A stretch of 64,000 nt of DNA from Mytilisepta virgata (taxonomy: Eukaryota > Mollusca > Bivalvia > Mytilida > Mytilidae), in the NCBI GenBank assembly GCA_028015205.1, contig CM051516.1, positions 57,354,230 to 57,418,229 on the forward strand, written 5' to 3'. Shown one piece after another: positions 26,901 through 41,100 of this stretch. A program made the translations under genes and the position numbers. Each line of letters opens with the position of its first letter. The stretch's first letter is position 1. The notes beneath the pieces are model-generated. The model made no database searches and had not been told where the DNA came from. It saw nothing but the letters and a program-made list of their open reading frames with translations.

Positions 26901-29900
26901 CTTGTTTTTAGTTTTTTTGTGTGTGACAGTTGTGGTTTTGCCATCGATATAGTTTTCTAAATAAATATAAATTTGACTAAGTTTCTGACTTCGTAGTTAT
27001 CCGAATTTTCTCAGAATTCTTACCTGTATTTATTTTTATCTCCTTTCATTAATTATAAGGGTTTTAGGTCCATATTTGTTCAAAGTCTTTAAGTTTTCAT
27101 TCATTTTATTCTCATCTGATTTTACCGTCAAACCGGAAGCGGGAGCTAGCTCGTGCAGAAGCACAAACTTTTAGTAATTTAATTTTATTAGTCTATTGAT
27201 AACTATTTTAGTCAATCAGAGCATGCTATGTAAAAATTATTCGTAGTCTTTCGGGTAGATAGTTATTTTTATATCCTAAAAGCTAGGTATTTTTCGAAGT
27301 TAAAACCTGTGAGCTGTAAAGGGTTCATTTAAGTTGAAAAGGTCACACTTTTTCTACTATATAAGTCCATATATTTCTCATACACAAGGGTAAATGTCTA
27401 AAGGCGACAGGTATGTTACCCGAGGGAATTGTTTTCAATTCTAGTTTTTGAGACCGTTTACTTGGTTTAATACCAGAGAGGATTGTTTCAATCCATTTTT
27501 ATTTGTATTTAAACTTGCGCAATTTTGTAGCTTATATAACCTCCTTTTTGCTGGTATAATTTTTGTTAGATTTTTTATAGATACTCCCGGTAGGTTAACT
27601 GTCACACGAATCCTGGTTTAAAAATAGAAAATAAATTAAATAAATAGAATTGTTTGATAATTGATGCTGATTTCATAATTTTGTACTTTGTTATAATAAA
27701 AGTTGTACTTTAAAAATCTTTGTTTTCCTAGCCTACAAGCATCTGAGAGATACGAAGCAGGACGGGTACTCCATTACACGGTATGATTTGTCTCCCAAAA
27801 TTACCTACGCACAAACCCGGTATCGAACCCGGAACGTTTGGTTCAGTAGTCCACCGCTCTACCAACTGAGCTAAAGGAGTACTCCACTAGCGCAGCTATT
27901 GGAGGGTGGTTATAAACCTGTTACGGTTCTATAACTTCTATATTAATCAAGAGAAGCCCGTTACATGTGAAAATTGAGAGCCTCAGGGAAGATTGGTTTT
28001 ATAACTAACTGTGTAACGCTCTTTAAATAAAGTTTTATTATTATTATTATTATTATTATGAGTCTTTTCCCATATGGTTTCAATGGAAACTTTGAACTGC
28101 CGCAGCCATCGGTTGAGCATATGAATATCAACCAAAAGTGGATAGTTTGTAGAGGGTATTGTTGTCATCAATCCTGCAAAGTTTCACAACATTTCATAAA
28201 ATATAGTTTCAGATTTTTGAAGATTGCCAATAAAAATCAAAGGTGGCCTCTGTTGTCCATGTTGTGCATCCAACTAGAACCAATGGTGGAATGTTTGTAG
28301 AGGCCCTTCCATACATCATACACGACAACAGATGCATAGTGATGACATAAGTTCACATGGCCAGGTGAGCTTAACTGTGTAAAAAGACCACAATTTGATG
28401 ATTAAATTAGGTTTTAAAGTTAAAGATAAATTTGTTGGAAAATTTTGGCAAGACTGAATGCCCTAAATATTATTTCATATCAAAAATGAAGAATTTATTC
28501 AAAATTAATGGGGATCAATATCATTATTTGGAATTTTATTTCCTTGAAAATAATTTTCTTATATATGTCAGATTGAATTTACAATTTTTTAACAATTTCA
28601 ATAGATCCAGACTTGAAAATCAATGTTTGCATGCAAATCTTCATGTTTTCATTCTAAACCACAAAAGATTGCAAAAGAACAATTTTTTGTTGAGATTTAA
28701 GATAAAATAAAGACTAAATTATATGAAATTAATACAACATTAAAGATGAAGAAGAAACTCAAGTTTACCATCTTACTATTATGTTAGGGTTACTTCCTAA
28801 AGAGAAGCCATCAGTAAAGGGTTAGTCTTGAAAACAAACTGAATATATAATATAGATGAAAGTGGAATAGATTTGTTTGATTTACAGTTAAGTCTGTTTC
28901 ACAACTTAAATTTTATTTTGGATTTTCTACCTTTCTTGTTCCTTTCCTAGCCCCTTTATGATCTAAAATTTTAAGGATAGAATTAATCTAACACTTCATT
29001 TTGCACTCAATACAAATCAATAGGACACTGAAATTTTAGGGTACCATTTTACTAACCTAAATATTTGATCACCTAAGGCTTCTCTTGTGGCTTTTATTGC
29101 CCCTGGCATTTTTAACGACTTTCCTATCGTGGTAAGCTTCTCCTTATCGTTCAGTTTTCTGCCTCTTACTATCACTGGACTCGCCTTGCCATCACCAATA
29201 ACAATTACCTGCAAAATAATATTCATAATTGTATTGCAACGTAATACGTCTTCCATCTTGGCCACTATTTTCAATAGTCAATGTTAAACACAACATTAAT
29301 ATGATTATTATACTGACTGTCTTTAGTAATGTAAATAGTACTTGTGTATTCACTTTTATGTTCATGGTGATTCATTGTATAAATAAGGGCACAGCATGAT
29401 ACCACTGTAACATGTCGACAGGTGAACAGTTGTAGTAAGTATGGACACACAATTATGCTTGACAGCTAAGTGTTGGATATTATAATTTATCCTGCAACGA
29501 CGCCTTTGGCTGACCAATATATTGAAAACAAAATTAGGTCAGTAGCCTAATATAGTGGAGTGGAGAGTACTTATAAACACTAACAAATCTAAAGTAGTGC
29601 ATTTCCGTTCTGGACGTAGACAACGAACACGATTTGAGTTTAAAATTGGCGAAAATAAGTTAGACATTACTGATCAATACAAATATCTTGGTGTTATATT
29701 CCATGAAAAGAAGAAATTTGACTTGAATGCAGAAAATCTGTCAAAAGGAGCAGGCCGCGCTCTTGGTGCATTAATATCGAAAATTCACAGTATGAGAGAT
29801 TGTGGAATTAAGACTTACCAAAAACTTTTCAACTCTTGTATTGTACCAATAATGGACTATAATTCTTCCGTATGGGGATTCAACGACTTTGCAAGTATCG

Positions 29901-32900
29901 ATAACGTCCAAAATAAAGCTATAAGGTACTTCCTAGGAGTACATAAGTTCGCTCCGAAAATAGCGATTGTTGGTGATATTGGTTGGTTACCCGCTCAAGT
30001 TAGACGACATTACAACATGATTCGATATTGGAACAGACTCATTGACATGGATGAAACTAGAATATGCAAGAAAGTTTTCCTTTGGGACTTTGGAATATGT
30101 GAAAATAATTGGTCATCTACAATCAAAACGATATTAAATGGTATTGGATTAAATGAAAAGTATGACAACAAAAGCAAATGTGAACTTACAGATGTTAATG
30201 TTACGCTGAACGCTAATTTCACGAGAGAATGGATAGAACAAGTTGATAAATCTGTTAAACTTAGAACTTATAAAACTTTCAAAACGGATTTTCAAACCGA
30301 GGCTTATGTGCAAATGAATCTACCAAAATCTGAAAGATCGACACTTGCCCAATTTAGATGTGGAATATTACCACTTCGTATAGAAACCGGCCGTTATGTT
30401 GGTGAAACAGTTGATGCAAGAATATGCATTATGTGTGACTCTAATAAAATCGAAGATGAAGTACATTTCCTAACTGAATGTGACTTTTATAGAGAATTAC
30501 GGGAAAATCTCATATCGATTGTTCCAGGAAAGGATATTTTTATTAGTCTACCAAAATGTGAACAATTGAATCAGCTACTCAAATATTTCCCTAGACAAAC
30601 TGCTAAATTTATTCATGCAGCGTACTTAAAACGTAGACAGTATATTTTCTCAAAGTAATTCTAAGCTTATTGATGTAATTTATCTTTCAATGTAATTCCA
30701 GTTTTCGTATGTGTCAAATTTTTGTTAGTTTTCTTCAGGTAACTCCATTTTTCTCAGTATATTATTACACGTTTTCTCAGTATACCCTTAATGTAATTCC
30801 AGTTTTCTCAGTAAATTCTCAATGTAATTCCAGTTTTCTCAGTATACTCTTAATGTAATTCCACTTTTCTCAGTATATTAGTAATGTAATACCAGTTTTC
30901 TCACATACCATGTTTTTCTCTTCTTGATAATTTACTAGTTTTTAAGGGTTTGAAGTGACTTATAGGTCCAATGGGCCGGGTGTACTTTATTATCATGTAA
31001 ATAATTATTGTAATTGTATTAATATGTTTGTAACACATGTCACTATAATAAACAATCTATCTATCTATCTATCTATCTATAGTCTCCTGGTACCCTTGTC
31101 CTCATATTCAATGGTAGTTTGTATGTACGACATGATGTTTCGCTTGATTATGCAGTAAAAAAACGCCCCTAGTTCAAATAAGCATTTCATTTGTACCCGC
31201 ATCGAAACACATAGATTGCTCGGTAAACCTCACATTTCTACCTTTTTCTAAGGCTCGTACAAATAAACTTCATATTTTCAGACAATGTATGTATATACAT
31301 TACAAAGTAATATTGGACCTACCCCAAAAAAAGTAAAATAAAAAATTTACATATCCAGCCGTGTTGCTTTTTTTTTTGTCCTTTTAATCCACTGTATCTC
31401 GAAAACCGTAAAAGATTAAAAAAAAATCTTTGACAGACTACTGAAAGCACTCACCAAGATGAATTGAAGGAGAACATCTCCAATGAAATTGTTTTCTGAG
31501 ATCAGAAGAAGAGTGGAACCTCAGCTGCTCAAATACAGACAACTAAAAATCAATAAAGATTTTATACCACTAACTGTTTTTGTTGTCTTGAGTGTTCAAA
31601 AGCAAATGATTACTATTGATTTACTGGGGTTTGCACTCGCAGGGAAATTAGTTATATCATAAAACCCAACTGTTATTGGTGGAGAAAGAAGGCATAATGT
31701 GAGGGAATCTTTAGCATGAAAACTGGCAATATTTCAATTAAGATCAAAGTCTATTAGGGTAGTCAAACATACCTTGCCATGGTTGGGTTCAAACTCATAA
31801 ATTCAGTGTTCATAGGCTAGTAATCATTAGCAATATGATTTACACATTTATCTAGACCACTTTAACATACCTCTTCACAAAATGCTATAAGGGCAACTCT
31901 TCTATTAGGATGCTGTTCTAACATTTCTTCTAATTGATGATCTACAGCATTCTGAGCAGCTTGTAACCGTGAAACATACGTGACATCACGTTCAGCATCA
32001 TAACCATGATTTATATCCCCTCTTTCCCTTGAATTTTTTGTAGTTCTTTTCAAGCTGATTTTACCAGGAACCTGAAATTATTTGATAATTTTGATCATCA
32101 TGAATAACTCTTGTACTTGGTTAGTTTATTATAGTAATAAAGGTTATTTTGAAGGAATTTATTAATGTGTAAACCCGGGCGATTCACTCACAAACTAAAT
32201 AAAGTCCAAAAGACTTTATGCAAAGTTTGTGTGTGATAAGCCCAAGTTTACACATTGATAAATTCCATCTTTTGTGTAGATCTGGCATCAATTATTACTT
32301 TTGCTATTTAATGTATTGGCCGTCGCAATTTTCTCCTTAATATTGATCTGTAAAGCTAAAATATAGAATCCTGAACCCAAATAGATATGGTTGCTAGGGA
32401 CTTTTTCATCGGTTGCTATGGACTTTTTCAATGGTTGCTATGGAATTTTTCAATGACTTTGGCCCTTGACACTCCATTTTACTTGTACAGCTACCATTTA
32501 ATTTATTTAAAGTTATGCCCTAAACATCTGTGACAATATGTCAGACCATTATTTTCTGTTTACATGTAAATAATCTTTCAAGGGCAAAAACTCATATAAG
32601 GGGTCAACTGAAAATTTTGGCCATGTTGACTTATTTGTAGATCTTACTTTGCTGAACATTTTTGCTGTTACAGTTTGTCTTTATCTATAATAATATTCAA
32701 GAAAACAACCTATAATTGCAAAATTTCCTTAAAAGTAACAATTCGAGGGTAATAACCCAACAAAGGGTTGACCGATTCGTCAGGTAGATCTCGACCTGAT
32801 GAACATTTTTACCCCATGTCAGTTTTGCCATAAATGCTTTAGATTTTGAGATATAAGCCAAAAACTGCAGTTTACCCCCTATAATCTATTTTTAGCCCTG

Positions 32901-35900
32901 GCGGCCATGTTTCTCGACGGACAAGAAAATAAAATATATATTTTATTCTAGATACTCTAAGGATCATTCAGACTAAGTATGACTGTAATTGGGGTTCAGT
33001 GGTTTCAGAGGAGAAGATCTTTGAAAAAGTTTACGACGAACAAAGACGGACGAACGACGGAATTACGGACGATGGATGCCAAGTGATGGCAAAAGCTCAC
33101 CTTAGGACAGGTGAGCTAAACAGTGAAAGTGAAATATGTTAAATTGGAAATCAATCTGTATTTAGTAGTCCCTAACAACATTTTCAAATTTGAAATGATT
33201 TTATCAAGGCTAACTAAGTTATTGAATGGACACCAATCCCTGTACATAAGTACATAGAGGCAATGGTAAAACTTAATATCCCTAATGCATTTTTGGTGAT
33301 GTGCAATGGTTTCTGTTTTTTTTACCAACAGAAATGAAATTATATGCATATGATTGTCAGTTTATCTGTTCTTCTCCAGTCCTAGAAAACCTTACAATTT
33401 AGATTTTATGTTGATTAAAACACTTTTCCTAAACTGCATTTTCATAGTTATAAATGCTATAACAATGAATGAATCATTTAATTGTTATGGTGCAGTAAAC
33501 TTCCCTCCAACCTGGTGTTATTTATTTTGCCTACACTGGGAAAAACTTGAACCTCTATTCAATTACATCATATAATATTCTGCTAAATTGACTACCGGAC
33601 AAGTGTAAAGTGGTTTTTTTTCCAACTCTACAAATCATCGTCATCCTGTCTAGAAAAAATTATTAATGCATGATTGCCCCGTGAATCAATACAATGATAC
33701 AAGTTTTGTTACACATAACTGCTGAAGAATAAAAAAAATAATTCTAAATTCATCTTTTATTTAATTTTATAAGTACATTGTACATAAACATTTTTTGTGT
33801 TGTGCATATTTATATTTCATATTCATTATTCACAAAAAAAATAATTGTTAAAACTTACTTCTGATGTTTCGGACATACTACCAGAAATATCTACACAGAA
33901 GACAACAAGAGATTCGTCTGTTCCTGAGGTTCCTGCAGCTGTTGTAGACAATGCCGGTTCTAACATAAATGTTACATCCTGTTCTTTAGGAATTTCTTCA
34001 TTCATAAGATCTACCTTATTTAAGGTACTACAAAACTCACAGCACCATACCTATAATTGGCAGATTAATACATGTTATATGATACATTTACTTAAATAAT
34101 AATTGTCCTAATTCCATATGATATTTAGGACCTCCTCTGATTTCTAATTATGGCTATCAACCATTGTGAATGAGTACCAGTCAGTCTAGGTGAAAAATAA
34201 AGTTTTCTTGGCTTTTATTGTTCTTTCTCCCATTCTTGGTGCATTGCCACACTTCCCAGACAAGTGGTTAAAATTCATTTAACTCCCACGGGGATTAAAA
34301 ATCTTGTGCAATTTCCTCAACGCTATTCACAGATTTTATGTTTATCGGAGTGAAAAACTAGAGAAAACTTCCGAAATGACATCCATGTAAACAAATTGCA
34401 TAGCAATGCCATTTTCTTGAGGTTTTTGTCGAAAATCATAGGAGAAACATATTCTCCCTCGATTTAGATTTTAACATGCTCGCTATAATTCTCATGTTGA
34501 AAATAAAAAATTTAACTTCCTCAGGTGGATAAATTCCATAACTCACTCATACCTGAAAGAGAATCTATATTTCAAGCTATTTGGGATGTGATAAAGTTGT
34601 TTATTTTCCTAATTCCATTCTAATCCAGACAATATTTCATATGGAAAAGTGTCTCAAGGACAATATTTCTTAGTACATGTAATAACATCCCATTAAAAGT
34701 GACTAAATTTCTTAATAAAATTATGTCTTTTGGTAGAAACTATTTCATGGAAGACAATATTTAATTTATCTATACAAGAGTATTGAACTATTTTATATGT
34801 CTCTTTACTAAACTTTTGTTCTACAGAAATTTTATTATTCCACTGGATCATAACTCAATCTGTTTTCATGGATCGTGTGTATTTTGATCAAGTCTCAGAG
34901 TGACCAAATTATAAGTTATGTATTTATGTTCATACATGTTATGATAACGTTGTATAGATGAATGTTACCTTTTGTGTTTCCTTTTTATCCACTTTACTAA
35001 TGTTAGAAAGAATAACATTACAGCCTTTACAATAAACTGGATCTCCCGTAAACATGTGAGAAGCAGTAATCAGCTTGGAAAAATTGACAGCAACAACATT
35101 AGTATCGGCTCGTTTTACTCTTTTACCTGATACTGGTACTTCTTCACCTGGTTCTCTGTCTTCAAAAGAAGGAAATTTTTACTCTCGTGTATATGCAAAT
35201 ATTCTAACAAAATTAGATATCAAAATAAATCCAATTCAGATAAAAGAAATTATTTAGAAATACTAATGATGTGAATGATAACATATTATTATATCTGGCA
35301 TATACTTTATACAGGTTTCTGTGATGATGTTTGTAACACAAATATTTAACATATATTTATTATACCTGACAAATTGCAATTCAATACATTACACAAACAG
35401 CATATCCTAAGTAATATGACTTTTAGTAAACATATCAGAAAAGGTGGTACAAGGTAATTTTCATGCAAGGCTTTAGAATGTTCTTAATTCATGTGTTTTC
35501 GTGTTGGAAGGTAGTTATTTATTGTGATTCATGCAAATTGATAAAATGTGCAGGTGAAATTTTTTATTTACTCTGTTCATCGTGAATGAATTTTTTATTT
35601 CCCTTTCACTTGTGTTGTTATAATCACTTGTACAGCCCTCATGAACGTCTTCAACTTCTCACTGGAGATATAATTTATTAATACAAGTCTACTGGAATGT
35701 TGCATTCTGGGTTATTTCTGTTATATTTTAAACTTACACATATCATCTGTAGATCTGACATTCCTCCAGCTATGTGCCTTTTTCTTTTTCTTGTCTTCAG
35801 GTTTGCTTGTACCTGTAAGATAAATATTAAATAAATCAATGAAGTATATTTATATTAAATATTTCATAAGCAAAATAAAATGCTCCGCTGGGCGCAGCTA

Positions 35901-38071
35901 GATACGACCGCAGATGTCGAACCCTGAATAGTTGGGGCAATTATGAACACAACATTCAAGCTTGATACAATACTGAATTTGGATTGTGAATAAATATTTG
36001 ACACAGCATAGGTTTCTGACACAGAATAAAATTGGGCACACATATCAATTTCTTGCTATTGCGCAATACTGTGTAATTGAGAATTTCTTCAAATATTTGA
36101 CACATAATAGGTTTCTGACACAGAATAACTGAAATCAAAGAACATAAAATTGGTCATATGATTTGAATTTATATTCAATTTTTTGCTTTTGTGTAATACA
36201 ATATGCTGTGGAGAATTGCCCCCCCCCCAAAAAAAAATAATAATTTACCCCTTTTTTTAGCTTTTGTGCAATACACTATGAAGTTGCACATTGACCCCCC
36301 TCCCAAAAAAAACCCAAAAAACAATAAAATTTATTGTAACCCCCCCCCCCTTTTTTTTTGCTAAAAAAAATTTGAAATTTTCTTTTTAATTTATGAAATA
36401 TGAAATGAGAAAAAATTACCCCCTCCCCAATTTCTCATTTACCCCCCCCCCCCAAATTTTGTTTTCAACCCCCCCCCCCCCCCCCATTTCTTTATACTTT
36501 GCAACCATAACAGCCCATTTAAATACACCATAACATATTAAAATAGAAAATGACATCATAGTCATGGATGACAAATTTTAAATATACATATTAAAAGCAG
36601 TTTAGATAAGATAAACAAAAAAGCTTCATCAGCACATTTTATATTGGCAAATTTCCAATGGAATTTGTTAATAATAAAGTTTTGATAACAGGGCACACAT
36701 ATCAATTTCTTGCTATTGCGCAATACTGTGCAATTGAAAATTTCTTCAAATATTTGACACATAATAGGTTTCTGACACAGAATAACTGAAATAAAGAACT
36801 TAGAATTGGTCATATGATTTGAATTTATATTCAATTTTTTGCTTTTGTGTAATACAATATGCTGTGGAGAATTGCCCCCCCCCCCCAAAAAAAAAAAAAA
36901 ATTTACCCCCTTTTTAGCTTTAATTTTGGACCCCGATTTGGACCAACTTGAAAACTCGGCCCATAATAAAAAAACTAAGTACATGTTTAGATTCAGCATA
37001 TCAAAGAACCCAAAGAATTCAATTTTTGTTAAAATCGAACTAAGTTTAATTTTGGACCCTTTGGACCTTAATGTAGACCAATTTGAAAACGGGACCAAAA
37101 ATTAAGAATCTAAATGCACGGTTAGATTCGGCATATCAAAGAACCCCAACAGTTCAATTTTCGATGAAATCAAACAAAGTTTAATTTTGGACCCCGATTT
37201 GGACCAACTTGAAAACTGGGCCCATAATAAAATAAAATGCTCCGCTGGGCGCAGCTTGATACGACCGCAGAGGTCGAACCCTGAACAGTTGGGGCAAGTA
37301 TGGACACATCATTCAAGCTTGATACAACATTGAATTTGGATTGTGAATAAATATTTGACACAGCATATGTTTCTGACACAGAATTAAATGCCCCCTCCAT
37401 AATTTCTCATTTACCCACCCCCCTAAATTTTTTTTCAAACCCCACCCCCCCTTTCGTTTGATACTTTGCAACCATAACAGCCCATTTAAATACACCATAA
37501 TTTATTAAAATAGAAAATGACATCATAGTCATGGATGGTAAATTTTAAATATACATAATTTAAAAGCATTTTAGATGAGATAAACAAAAAAACTTCATCA
37601 GCAAATTTTATATTTCCAAATTTCCAACGAACTTCATTAAACTAAAGATATTGGCAAATTTCCAATGGAATTTGTTAATAATAAAGTTTTGATAACAGGT
37701 CACACATATCAATTTCTTGCTATTACACAATACTGTGCAATTGAAAATTTATTGAAATATTTGATACATAATAGGTTTATGACACAGAATAAGTGAAATC
37801 AAAAAACTTAGAATTGGTCATATGATTTGAATTTATATTCAACTTTTTTCTTCTTGTGCAATACAATATGCTGTGGATAAATGCCCCACCCCCCCCCCCC
37901 CCCCCAAAAAAAAAAAAATTACCCCTTTTTTATCTTTAATTTTGGACCCCAATTTGAACCAACTTGAAAACTGGGCCCATAATAACAAAACTAAGTACAA
38001 ATCTGAAATGAGAAAAAAATTTTCCCCACCCCCCCGCCAATTTAATATTTACCCCATAAATTTTGACACCC

Positions 38072-38102
<31 letters not shown>

Positions 38103-41100
38103 ACTTTCCCTTTTTCAAAAAAAGAATCTTTCCCTCAAGATAATGTCATAATCCCTATTCAAAATTATCATGAAGTTTGCAAACATAATTAAACATTTAA
38201 ATACATCATTGAAGTCTTAAAATAAAAAATGACATATGGCTAAAATTAATATTAATTCATAGTAAGTTCTAAAAATAAATTGACAGCTATAAATCACCCC
38301 AAAAACAATCAACATTTCTTTATACATAATTGAATCATACACAATATTTTACTTTAAATGTGTTTGGAATGTGTTTGGATTACCTTCCTTAGCCCACCAA
38401 GCTAATATCATAGATTTCTATTTATTTATACTACAGTTATTGTGCAAAAACCAAGAAAAATGCTTATTTGGGCCCTTTTTTAGCCCCTAATTCCTAAACT
38501 GTTGGGATCAAAACTCCAAAAAATGATCATAAACCTTGTGTTAAAATTTCATAGATTTCTATTTACTTATACTAGACTTATTGTGCGAAAACCAAGAAAA
38601 ATGCTTATTGGACCCTTTTTTGGCCCCTAATTCTTAAACTTTTGGGACCAAAACTCCCAAAAACAATCCCAACCTTCCTTTTGTGGTCATAAACCTTGTG
38701 TTTAAATTTCGTAGATTTCTATTAACTTATACTACATTTATAGTGCGAAAACCAAATGTCTACAGACTCCGACGGACGACGACGACGACGCCAACGTCAT
38801 ACCAATATACGACCGCAAAAATTTTGCGGTCGTATAAAAACTAAGTACATGTTTAGATTCAGCATATCAAAGAACCCAAAGAATTCAATTTTTGTTAAAA
38901 TCAAACTAAGTTTAATTTTGGACCCTTTGGACCTTAATGTAGACCAATTTGAAAACGGGACCAAAAATTAAGATCCTAAATGCACGGTTAGATTCGGCAT
39001 ATCAAAGAACCCCAATAGTTAAATTTTCAATGAAATCAAACAAAGTTTAATTTTGGACCCTTTTGGCCCCTAATTCCTAAACTGTTGGGACCAAAACTCC
39101 AAAAATCAATCCCAACCTTCCTTTTGTGGTCATAAACCTTGTGTTTAAATTTCATAGATTTCTATTTACTTATACTAAAGTTATTGTGCAAAAACCAAGA
39201 AAAATGCTTATTTTGGCCCTTTTTTAGCCCCTAATTCCTAAACTGTTGGGACCAAAACTCCCAAAAACAATCCCAACCTTCCTTTTGTGGTCATAAACCT
39301 TGTGTTAAAATTTCATAGATTTCTATTTACTTATACTAGAGTTATTGTGCGAAAACCTAGAAAAATGCTTATTGGGCCCTTTTTTGGCCCCTGATTCTTA
39401 AACTGTTGGGACCAAAACTCCCAAAATCAATCCCAACCTTCCTTTTGTGGTCATAAACCTTGTGTTTAAATTTCATAGATTTCTATTAACTTATACTAAA
39501 GTTATAGTGCGAAAACCAAATGTCTTCGGACGACGCCGCAGACGACGGACGACGACGCAGACGACAACGACGACGACGACGACGACGCCGCCAACGTCAT
39601 ACCAATATACGACCGCAAAACTTTTTCGGTCGTATAAAAACTAATGATACATTATGATTCTATATTTCTTTAATAGAAGAGAATAGAAAAAAAAATCTAT
39701 GAATGAGTGCACATGATCTGATGGATGAATTATTGTTTAATGTCCAGTGCCAATTATTGAATCTACACCAAGATTAGCAAATAATTTGAGAAAAATACTG
39801 TCAATTCCAGAATATATTAGGGATTATTAAATTTCTGTGGATAATTTTCATGTTTCAAACTGTAATTGACACTGTTCTGTCTTTAACTTTTAAAACTTTA
39901 CCTGACTTTTAAGGACGATCGCTGGTCTAGTAGGAAATAAATAGGATTTAAAAAAGGGTGTTTTAGTTTGAGAGAACATATGAATAGTAACAAATTAGCA
40001 AGCAAAAAATATAGGTTCATGTACTCATTTTAGAGCTATAAAGCCTTGAAAATTTGCAGGAAATAGGTTTTCTCTGGATTTTTCATTGTCTTTACATTGG
40101 CAACTTCAGTCTCTCAAAAATGTATGAAAAAATAAAAAGGATTTCATAAAATTTTGTCAAATACCATTTTAAGGTATATATGATTGAATTATAAAAGAAA
40201 AAGTGGGGGTTTATGGGCAAAAAAAATTTAATGTTTAAGAAATGGATAAAACCCAAGGATTCTGAAAATCTGACAAAAAGACTAAAACATGACCAGCGAG
40301 CATCCTTAACAAGAATAAACCTCTACTAACTTATAACTTATATTAGTAATACCATGCAAGGATCCATTACTGAATTTTAGCCAGGTATTTCATTCAAAAT
40401 AAGGAGCATAATGAATCATGCCAAAAAAGCCTATCTTACTCACCTAATGTAGATATTAATTAAACATCTTTCTGTACCCGATCCTTACAACTAACTTTAT
40501 ACCAGTACACTGCTACCCAGGGTTTAAAACTGGAAAATTTCATTCAAGTTTACATAGTGGAATTTTTTCTTGCAGCTCTAACTAACAAGATTAGTTCACT
40601 GATAAAGTGCTATGGGAGACAGGTATTTCACTGATAAAGTGCTACGGGAGACAGGTATTTCTCTAATTTTCAGCCAATCTAACAGGCTCTTGGACTTCAT
40701 TTGAAAAATTGATAATCTCATTAATGTGTTTTGGGTTCTCGGAATATGATTGGTATTCAAAAAGTTTCCTTAGTTACACATAACGTGATCCTGTCATCTG
40801 CTTTGTAATAAAAGATGTCCTTAAACGAAGTTCTGAAATCTGGACAAAATATTTGACTTGTTGGGAAGACAGATAGGAATTATTAAGGGTCAAATTTAAA
40901 CATGCCGTGTTCTTCTTCTTGTTCCTTCCCGCCCGCCATTTTGACAGCTGTTGTGTAATATAACTTCCACTAGGAAAAATATTAAACTGACATATGGAAA
41001 TATTAATCTAACGTGTTTAACAATGACGTTGTTCAATTATATTAAATAAAAATTTGTATTGATTGTGGCTGCAACATACGTGTAGTTTCGGATATTTTTT

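Larger units (their letters stand above)
26991..29056. other. Intronic DNA between the LINE fragment and exon 7
   Basis: Contains the tRNA-like sequence, the (ATT)n tract and a diverged AAGAGGCTC relative (28058-28375). The rest shows nothing I can name. Confidence 0.45.

Noticed and set aside
27804..27886. Functional tRNA gene on the minus strand
   Set aside because: The anticodon stem does not pair, and one T-stem pair is broken.
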